Assembly (NCBI RefSeq): GCF_037038585.1
Contig: NC_092521.1
Coordinates: 52,522,398 to 52,586,397 of the forward strand
From: Patagioenas fasciata
Lineage: Eukaryota > Chordata > Aves > Columbiformes > Columbidae
Direction: 5' to 3'
Length of the DNA stretch: 64,000 bases
Shown: one piece after another, positions 55,701 through 64,000 of the stretch
Position numbering within the stretch: position 1 is the stretch's first letter
Layout of the letters: the number at the start of each line of letters is the position of its first letter
Made by a program: the position numbers and the translations under genes
The notes under the pieces: model-generated
Seen by the model: the letters and a program-made list of their open reading frames with translations, nothing else
What the model was told of the DNA's origin: nothing
Databases searched by the model: none

Positions 55701-58700
55701 AAACAATGAAGACACTTGCTAAAATTTTCCATATGAAGGCTGAAGGTGGATAACATAAATTGGAAATAAATTTTCCATTTTAACAAAGTTATGTGCAAGT
55801 AAAAATTAAGTTCTGCTCAAAAAAATGCTGAAAAAGACAGTGTTACCTGCTTTTACCTGCAATTCTCAGCTGTCCAAAAAAAAGAAAAATAATGCAGAAA
55901 ACCCTATCACAAGTAATAATAGCCTAGTACAAGAATCCATGCAGTCAACCAATATTAGAGAAACACCAGCAATACAAAAGCAATGAATTTCCCACTAAAC
56001 TGGTGCTTAAAAATTAATAAAATCAAATGTCCAGCTTTCCACCTACAGTGTAAGATTGTAAATTCAATGTCTTTAAGATCTCCTGCCAGGTGAAGTCAAG
56101 AGCCATTCAAATTAGAATATTTTCTGGTGCAGCTTACGCTTTTTGTTTAATCTCTAGAAAAAAAATTATAACGAGAAAGGAAATCCACAGTTTACTTGGA
56201 CTTGGCCCCTTTGTAACGTCTCAACAGTTATTTCTGTATGATCTATTATGAATCATCTGATTCCAATATTATGGCATCTTTCCTTGTACCAATTTGAGAA
56301 CAAAGAATATTTTCAGAGTCCATGAAGTGAGTTTTCCTGTCAAAATTATCAGTTTAGTCAAAAATTTAGGTTACATGCACACAAAGTTTTTATGCATGTA
56401 AAGACCTTATCTTCATTCAAGGTACTGAAAAGAAGTAACTGGCTAATCCAAGAGCGCACTCCTTTGGAACTGGCACATGTATATCCCACACAAGTGCCTG
56501 CCACGTCTATTTCCAGCAGCACAAACTCTTCTGCAGCCACATCACCCTTGGTTGAACTTATTTCTAGACACATACCACAGAAACCAAAGTTTATGAACAG
56601 AAATTCCATCTATCTCATTTTTACATAAGATGACAGAAAGCTTTTTCTCCATGTTTCTAGAAAGCACTAACCATTTCCCTAATGAGAAATCCCTCTGTTT
56701 TCTCCATTTAAGAAAAGCTTCTTTCCAGGCACCAATCTACCTCAAGTGTATTTATATTTTCTTACAACCTTCCAGGATTTAAAAGTCGAAGAACATAGTA
56801 ATGTATTTAAGTGTGAAATGCATCCTGATCTATTAGTGGTGAATTTGGTTACCTTTAGCATGGATACATGAATAAAAGATCTGAGACTACTACATATCCT
56901 CAGATTGACATGAAAAAACAGAAATACACTTATTCTGAGAAATGCATATAGGGAAAACACAAGAAGTTTTAAATACAGTGTATGTAAAGAATAAACCTCT
57001 TTTTATTTGATAGACTCTCCACATTGTTGAATTGATTAACATGTACCAAAATAGAACATTATCCATAAATTTAATTTGCATATAGGATTTGCCTATTTTA
57101 TTACAAAAATCAGGTAAAACCACTAGTTTTACAGAATTCCCACATAAAGATATTCACAGCATTAGATGTTGGAAAGGGGAAAGTTAGATATAGCTGAGCA
57201 AATTCAAATATGCTTACTTATTCATCAAACACAATCTACTTGCATTATTGAGTTTTAATGAACACAAAGACCACATCTGCCTGAAGGATCTATCTGTTTA
57301 GCCCTAGCACACAATAGCACACCTGCACCATCTACACAGGACATGACAAACCTGTAAAGCAGCATCACAGATTTCTTGTTTGTGTTAACATGTACACTTT
57401 TCATTTGGAGAATGAATGGCTTTAAGTCATCACTAAGTTGGTTTGGGTTTTTTTTTTAAATGTATTTCAGTTTACATCACAAACTAAATTCTATTGTTAG
57501 CCAAGTGAGGGACAATTACTTCCACTTATGATGGAATCTCATCTATTTAATTCATTATTGGAAGCACCTCTTGGAAATAATTTTGCAAAGAATCCTTTAC
57601 ATATTTCCTTTCAAAGGCCTTTCACAACTATCAATCAAGAAGCAGCACATTTCTTGAGGAGACTGTTGTTCAGTCTAAAAAAAGAAAGTAAATCAAAAGA
57701 TGCAGCCTCAGGCTGGTTTACCAGGCACTGGCTTCAGCCACATAGACCAACACAAAAATGTCACTTGGTCCACCTGAGACTTTTCTATCATTATTTCGCA
57801 TATTTATATTTCTGGTATTGAACTTACTCACTTTGGATAAAGAAATGGACCAGTTCCTTAATTAAGAACTTATCCATTCACTGAGTACAGATAGCAGCAA
57901 TGAGGAAGTGTTCCTCAGTTTCAGGAAAAAAATGACTCAGGACAACTTCTAGCAGGTCATGGATGTTGTCAAACTACTGCAAAGTGCAAAGGAACTGGTT
58001 ACAGTAAAAGAAGTAACTAGCAGGGGGAAGCTAGCAATCTTTCCTTGGAAACTCCCTTGAAATACAGACACACACACACAAAAATCAGATTTCTATCAAA
58101 ATTTTTTTAAAAATCCTCCCAAAGTATGCTTAAGCTCCATCCGCAAACACAATCTGGCTTGACTTGGTGTGACAGTTTCATATTAGATCAGCTTACCTGT
58201 ACAAACTGAAATGTAAGCACGAATGTTACAACATACTAGAGTGTTTGTAACAACCAAGAGGAGATGGTAGCCAAGTGGAATAAACTCATTTTTAAGTGAA
58301 ATATTCTTTGCAACAGCAGCAACATTTTTTTATGCTTGAACCACGTAATTTTATCTACAATTAAAAAAAAAATCTCTGCTTACCTATATTACAGTGAGAT
58401 ATTTGCAGAGATTACACTTTTGTGTTACTGTAGACCCTTAAAATGCAACTTTGATGACATCAAAGGTTCGTGAAGAAAGTACTCCGGATCAGCACTGTCA
58501 GATGCAAAAATCACTAAGACATAGTATGCTACTATAGCATGTTCTCAACATTTGCCCAGTATGGGATGAAGACATCTAATGCATATGCTTTAGACCTGAA
58601 TTTGATCACTAACATATCAACAACTGCTTTGTGAAAAGCTTTCACTGGGGATATATTTAACATGCAGCCCTTTTCAGACAGTTATGTGCAATGCATTTGC

Positions 58701-61038
58701 AATTCATTATATTAACAATGATTAAAAGCTGTTTTACATATAAGCCAAAGCTACTTTCCAAAAAAAAAAAAAAAAAAAAACCACAGATATTCTATGATCA
58801 TACACAGGTCCTGAAAAACTGTCTGTTTTCCTAAATGCTGTGATCTTGCACTTAAGATGTAAAAGACTGTCAAAGAAAACCGTGCTCTGGAGTATTAACC
58901 ATGTAAGCATCTTCAAAGAAGAAACAAATGCAACCAATCTAACCTCTAGCTTTGACAGAGGTTCCCAGTGTGATTTTGAACAAAATCCTTTCAGTTTCAT
59001 CTGATCTAGATCGCAGGTTCTCTGGGGCAGAGACCAAGCCATAAAGAATGTGATGCAGAGGCGGCCTATTCTGCATCACCACATAAGGAGGCATCAAGTG
59101 CAATAAGTGCAATTTATATTTCCCCACAATTGATCGTGACTTCACACTAGTGGAAAGAAACACTAGAAGTAGGTAGGAAGGATAAAAAGTTCTTTGCACT
59201 GCAGAACTGGAACATTTTACATGTATGTCTTCCAAGTAAATAACAACAAAGACCTAAACTTAATTTTGTAACAAACCAAAATGTTGATTAAAGACAAATT
59301 CAAACACCACCTCTTTTACAGGCCATTAAAAATGCAAACATTTTGATATGCTTAGCTGAGAAGTTATGCTCCAAGAGCCTTTCAGCACTATGTATTTATT
59401 CCTATTGTAATAAGGATTACTATCAGATAATACATAATTTCATTCAAAGTTCCTGACATCCTGAGTTCATTTGGAAACTTTTTAGCTTTAGCTTATCAGC
59501 CTAATATTCTACTATATAATAGTAATATATTTTTATACAGCACCTCATAGATAGCTCCCTTAAATAAAGAGATCTTCCTTGATTCGTGTTGTAGGATGTG
59601 AGAAAGTTGTTTACATTCCTGCATGTTCTGAGATGCAAAGAAAATATAGCAGAGGCTAGGAGAGAAAGCAGAACTGATGGCCCTGGCTGGAGCTAGTTGC
59701 CTAGCATGTATACAAGCAATGGCTACACATCTACTGAGTGACTGACATGTCCACACTTTCAGTAACACAAGGTGAAGGTATTTTGTGACTTATGATTTTT
59801 TCATTCTGACTAATGAATATCTGTACATTCTTAAATGTGCATACTACTGCACATTCTTCCTCTTCCAATATATTCTGCAAATGTTAACAGCTCAGTATTC
59901 AAAATTGTCCTGAGAAATACTACTATAAAGTATAAAAAACCAAAACCAAACAGCGAATATCAAACAAACAACTGAGTTCTGTAGGTTTGTCTATCATCTT
60001 CTCCTCTGATGACATCTTCATGTATCATTACGGGAAATGGCTAATATATTCTTTCTTGTAAAAACAGAATTTTGTTTAGAAAAAACAAAACAAAACAACA
60101 ACGTTCAGATGATGTGCACATACGAAGTGCAGCCAAAACGCAGGTAGATCTATTACATCCTGCTGTTGGATGGAAATGCACACGTTTAAACAGCATATTG
60201 TCTTGCTCTATTAAAAATCATTGAGTCTGCTACATAGACTCAGTAACCACTTAACAGGAGGAAAAATGCAGTTCACACAAAACAACTAGGACGAGAACGT
60301 TGCAACAACTCAAATACATACACAAAAAATGCAGACGCTTCATACTCCCTTCACCAGCAGGGATGAACAGAAAACACAAAGGCGGGGTGCCCCGCAGGTA
60401 CGCAACTTAACACCCAGAGTTTAAGAAACGCACATCCGTAAAACGGAAGGAACTATGGGGCAGCAAGGGACGTGTCGCGATTTTTAACATTTTAAGAGAC
60501 GCACCGCCAAGCAGAGCCGGTAAAACCGCCGTTTCACACGTTACGCCGCCCTTCTGTCACCGCCAGGCTGGAAGGCAGTTCAGGGGTCACGAAGCGCAGG
60601 CCGGGAGCGCAGGCAGAGACGCAGCCTCCCAACCCGACCTACCCAGCACACCTGGCAGCCAGAGGATGAATGGGAGGGATGTCTCCCGTGTTCCCCCCAG
60701 GCACACTGGGACGGCTCGGCTGCCGCCGGCCTGGGCTGCGGGGAACCCAGGGCAGCGGCTGGGGTCCAGGGGCCAGCCCGCCCCGCTGCCCAGCCATGGC
60801 TGGTGAGCAAGGGGGAGCTCAACGGCCGCTGCTCAGAGCCCCATTCGGGGAGGGGAGTGAGGCCGGGCCGGCAGCCGCGGCAGGCCCTCCACCACCCATC
60901 CTCCCCCACAGCCGTCCGGGATCGCTCGGCGCTCACCTCCCCCCCACACTTCTCTCTCTCACACGGGCAGACACTCCGCCTCCGTGCGCGCCCCCTCCCC
61001 AAAAGCCCACTCGGTGGCAGCGGCCCCTTCCCGCTTAC

Positions 61039-61200
61039 CTCGAAGGAGGCCCGGCGGGGCCGGCGTCAGATGGGGGAGATGGATGAGCGGAGGGGAACAA
61101 GCCGGGGCGCGGAGCAGCGGATGAGCCGGGAGAGCCACGCTGGGCTAGATGTGAACTGCGCCAAGCGCCGGCCGTTGGTGTAGCGCGTGCACGTACGCGC
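61039..61200 (-). other. LPIN2: LPIN2 exon 1, non-coding (start uncertain)
   Basis: The 3' end is set by a strong donor, CTTCGAG|GTAAGCGG on the - strand (donor at 61037-61038). There is no ATG frame joining to exon 2, so it is 5' UTR. The transcription start is not visible. It could lie in the GC-box region near 61.2 kb or near 61.70 kb if the TATA-like box at 61731 is used; the end given is a conservative guess. Confidence 0.6.
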
Positions 61201-61301
61201 GCGCTGGCGCCGGCTTGCGGGAGCCCGGCGCGGGCGAGTGGGCGGGCGGGCGGCCGAGCGCGCGCCACCTCAGCGCCGCGGTCCCGCCTCGCCCCCGGCG
61301 C

Positions 61302-61307
61302 CACGTG
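61302..61307. promoter_or_regulatory. E-box CACGTG in CpG island
   Basis: Read on the LPIN2 strand it is GGTCACGTGGC, so it shares GTCACGTG with the CLEAR consensus. It may bind USF, MYC/MAX or TFEB-family factors. It contains CpG and could be methylation-sensitive. Confidence 0.5.
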
Positions 61308-61730
61308 ACCTGTGGGGCGACGCGGGGAGGGGTGGCGGGGGGAAGGAGAAGGAGAGACGCGCGTGGCCGGTGCGCGTGCGCGTGGCGGGCGGCCGAGGGC
61401 GCTGCGGGACACGTAGCAACGGCCAGAGTTTGTGCGGTGCCGGGGGGAGAGGGGTCGGTGCGGGGCAGGAGGCGGTTGCGGGCACTGTAGCTGGCGCCAG
61501 CGAACGGGTACGGAGGGACAGAGGCTGCGACAGGGTACAGGCGGCCTGCCTTCCTCCCCCGTCCTCTTCCCCCGGTACGCCCCGGCGGGCTGTGGGTCCG
61601 GCCCCGCGGGGCTGTCACGGCGCGGGTGACGCATCCCGGCTGCCACCCGCGGTGACGCGGCTTCTCCCGCCCGTGTGTCCTCCCTCGGGCGCGGGGCTGG
61701 GGCGGTGGGCGGCAAAGCGCTCCCGGCTGC

Positions 61731-61738
61731 TATTTATA
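61731..61738 (-). promoter_or_regulatory. LPIN2: TATA-like box TATAAATA on LPIN2 strand
   Basis: Plus-strand TATTTATA at the distal edge of the CpG island. A start about 30 nt downstream (near 61705) would give a first exon of up to about 665 nt if the only donor used is 61037. It may serve an alternative promoter, or be chance. Confidence 0.35.
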
Positions 61739-61760
61739 TCCTGAGCTGAGCCGTGCTTCC

Positions 61761-64000
61761 GAATCGACACCTCCTGGCGGAATTGCTTCAAAAGAAGCGC
61801 CGCGTTCGGGGTGTTTGCCCCTTTATACATCTGTCACCACACCCTGCTCTTGATATTTACCAGTCTACTCAGAGGTGGAAGGAAAATCATTTATGTATTT
61901 ATTTATTTTTTATAATGAAAGTGTAGAATTGCAAAATCAAAACGAGTCCACCAAGCCGGGTGTGCGTTCCGGGTCGGCAGCTTCATTGCCCATTGCTTGT
62001 GTGATTCATGCCGCTGCTCACTGAGCTTGGCTTCATGATGTGTTATTATTTACCCGTGTGACACTATTGCTCAGGGGCCCCGGATGATACTGAGACATAA
62101 TGTGTACTAAAACAGGATAATATTCTCACCCCAAACAGTTTGCAGTATAAAAAGGGGAAAAGAAAAAAGAAGTAGCATAACTGGAAATACAGTTCAGGTT
62201 TCACAGATGTGAATGAAGTATTTTATCAGTACGTGCTACTTCTTTATTTTACTGTACTTTTATTTGTCTACCAATTATTTTTTCATTTGCCGATCTGTTG
62301 ACAAGAGTTTTGTTACAAGCTGGCTTTGCCCTGCTTGGTGTTAGAGCTATTTTGGGCCCTCACATAGGTTTTTTTATAATTGTCATATAAGAATTCAGGG
62401 TAGTTATAAGCGTCTTCAGTGCAACTGACAAAAAACATACCAGTATACATGTTAGTGCATAGACAAAGTTTACTGTGGTAGTCCATCTATCTCTAAAATA
62501 TCCTTGACAATCTTTTGTACTAGTCCTACAAAGAGATAAGATCTGTTTATTCATGTCTACTTCCTGGGACAAGCTGCCTAAAAGATTATAGTGACTGAGA
62601 TTGCTTATTTGCAAATAATATATTTAAATCCCTTTGAGCATGGAACTAAAAAAAAAATCTATCCCTGCATAGCATTAAAGCAAGCAGTTAATGGAAGAAG
62701 ACACAGACACAGAACTGCATGGACAGGGCGAATATATTTCAGGGCAACTATATTATACATATGTAAAAAGCAAGAAAGGTCAGATTTCATGCCTGCCCAT
62801 TTTGATGATGTTAATGTCAGAAGTTCCAAGTCAATTTTGGAACACTTCCCAGGACTCAGGATACATGGATGCAACAGAGGCTAATGGAGCAATTTTCAAC
62901 CCTTCAACAGGACCATGTTCCGTCTGCAGCAGTTTTCTGAAGAGGCCTCCCATTTGAATGTAATGTCGTAATAATAATTACCTAGCCATGTTAGAATAAC
63001 ATCTGTCACAAATACGCAGTCTTTGCTTCAGCGAATAGATCATTTCCCTCCTTTGCAGAGTTCCTTATTTGGCATCTTAGTTGCTTAGTTTGTGAGGGTA
63101 ACCACATCAGTGGTTGCTCTAGCAAAATATTTTGTGTTCCTGTGATCTTATCTTTGCTGGTCGTTACAGCAAGCTTTTTCTTTTTGTTTTCAGTTGAGGG
63201 TACTCTCCTTTCCAACACCAGACAACCCCGTTTACAGGGAGGTAAGAGGTAGGGGCTAAATCTATCATATGTCCTCAAATACCAATTTTAAGCTAGATCC
63301 TATTATAAAATTAAGCCTAATCCAAAAGCAGGCTGGCTTCTTAGGTGGCAGAAAAATCTTTACTTGAAAAGGGCTAATAAATTGGTGTCATACTTTCCCG
63401 TTTCAGACCTGGAATAGGTGCTTCTGATTAAAAAGCATTTATTTGAAAACAGTATGATCCCTTTAGGTATTCTTTTCCATTCCAAAATTATCATCTCCAG
63501 ACAATCAGAAGGCTACAGAAGTAGATAGCCCTCAGTATTTTCCTTTTGTATTCTCTACTCTTCTGCACTTAAACATAGAAGATTACAATCAAGGTATAAA
63601 AATTGTTTGTGTTTTCCACAGCTACATCAGGTGAGATTTGTTTCCATTCTGGTTGTGTGTAGTTACACACCGCAGCAGCATAGCTGGGATCTCCCTACAT
63701 CTATGAATGCTTTACAGTCCTTGTTGAACCACAACTTCAGCGGTAGTTAAACCAGGGCCTTCAGGCCACAAGAAACCTGCCACCACCCCGTTTGCATTCA
63801 TTTTGCCTTTTGACCACAAATGTCACAATTATTTTCCCCATCAGGGACAGGGGAGGGCATGAGAGCAACTGCCTTTTTTTTTTTTTTTCTTCGTTAGGTG
63901 GAGGTAATTTGAAAGTGTGTTACTTAGTGCCATAAATCAGTGGCTCTCCAGCTGTTCATCTACCAGATAATGTCTAGCAACAACAGTGTGTGGGAGAGGC
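61761..64000. other. Intergenic flank upstream of LPIN2
   Basis: AT-rich DNA beyond the CpG island. There are short open frames of up to about 97 codons on both strands and a T-run at about 63875-63889. No exon, repeat family or RNA gene recognised. By mammalian synteny the next gene would be MYOM1, but none of it is seen. Confidence 0.5.

Larger units (their letters stand above)
47065..61038 (-). other. LPIN2: LPIN2 intron 1 (about 14 kb)
   Basis: A long intron between the non-coding first exon and the start-codon exon. Largely unique AT-rich DNA. Notable items are an A19 tract (47084-47102, the acceptor pyrimidine tract on the gene strand), a near-perfect palindrome (47113-47141), A-runs at about 58758-58778, and a CLEAR-type palindrome in a slightly CpG-richer patch (52560-53030). 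No CR1 or LTR recognised. Confidence 0.8.
60520..61760. promoter_or_regulatory. LPIN2: CpG island, LPIN2 promoter
   Basis: An abrupt change to very GC- and CpG-rich DNA in an AT-rich region. It contains GC-boxes (GGGCGGGCGGGCGG near 61240), a CACGTG E-box (61302-61307), TGACGC half-CREs (about 61627 and 61654), and at its right edge TATAAATA on the LPIN2 strand (61731-61738). It overlaps the LPIN2 first-exon donor at 61037. The many long open frames here are GC-driven shadows. Confidence 0.9.

Noticed and set aside
60580-61744. Many long overlapping open frames (up to 226 codons) on both strands at 60.6-61.7 kb
   Set aside because: They fall in the CpG island where stop codons are rare. They are Pro/Arg/Gly-rich low-complexity text, overlap on both strands and cross the LPIN2 first-exon donor.
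61761-64000. MYOM1 3' end on the right flank, expected from synteny
   Set aside because: No fibronectin or immunoglobulin domain coding text or splice structure is visible, so the gene probably lies beyond the window.

Overview
The window looks like nuclear DNA from a bird. Five to six CR1 LINE fragments are present, including the avian 3'-end signature around 'GTTGGACTAGATGA'. An ERVL-like provirus remnant has a TG...CA LTR of a type I associate mainly with Neoaves. Two vertebrate genes with GT-AG introns sit in an otherwise AT-rich background. The species cannot be fixed from the sequence; a non-galliform bird is a weak inference from the LTR.

Layout. (1) Positions 1-4424, + strand: the last two coding exons of EMILIN2, encoding its C-terminal C1q domain, followed by a short 3' UTR with two AATAAA signals. 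(2) About 5.2-12.6 kb: tail-to-tail intergenic DNA with two CR1 fragments and a GC-richer block. (3) About 12.6-61.7 kb, - strand: a complete LPIN2 gene (lipin-2, a phosphatidate phosphatase). It has a long 3' UTR, 19 coding exons that join in a single open frame of 888 codons plus a stop, a 14-kb first intron, and a non-coding first exon in a CpG island at about 60.5-61.76 kb. Every exon boundary was read from splice sites, and the reading phases close exactly. (4) 61.8-64 kb: upstream flank with no gene I can support. EMILIN2(+)-LPIN2(-) is also the order on human 18p11.31, which supports the orthology.

Mobile DNA in LPIN2 introns: a 207-bp mariner-type MITE with 27-bp terminal repeats and TA duplications; a degraded ERVL-like provirus (pol tail and 3' LTR) lying antisense to LPIN2 and split by a younger CR1; a CR1 with an inverted 5' segment (twin-priming structure); and an older CR1.

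Regulation: the CpG island carries an E-box with the core of the CLEAR motif, a GC-box cluster and a possible minus-strand TATA box at its edge. Intron 1 holds a perfect 12-bp palindrome containing the canonical 10-bp CLEAR sequence. EMILIN2 and LPIN2 are not a functional unit: one encodes an extracellular-matrix glycoprotein and the other a lipid-synthesis enzyme and transcriptional coregulator. I found no wholly new system. The most interesting items are the MITE, the nested ERV/CR1, the intronic CLEAR palindrome and the ambiguous LPIN2 3' end.
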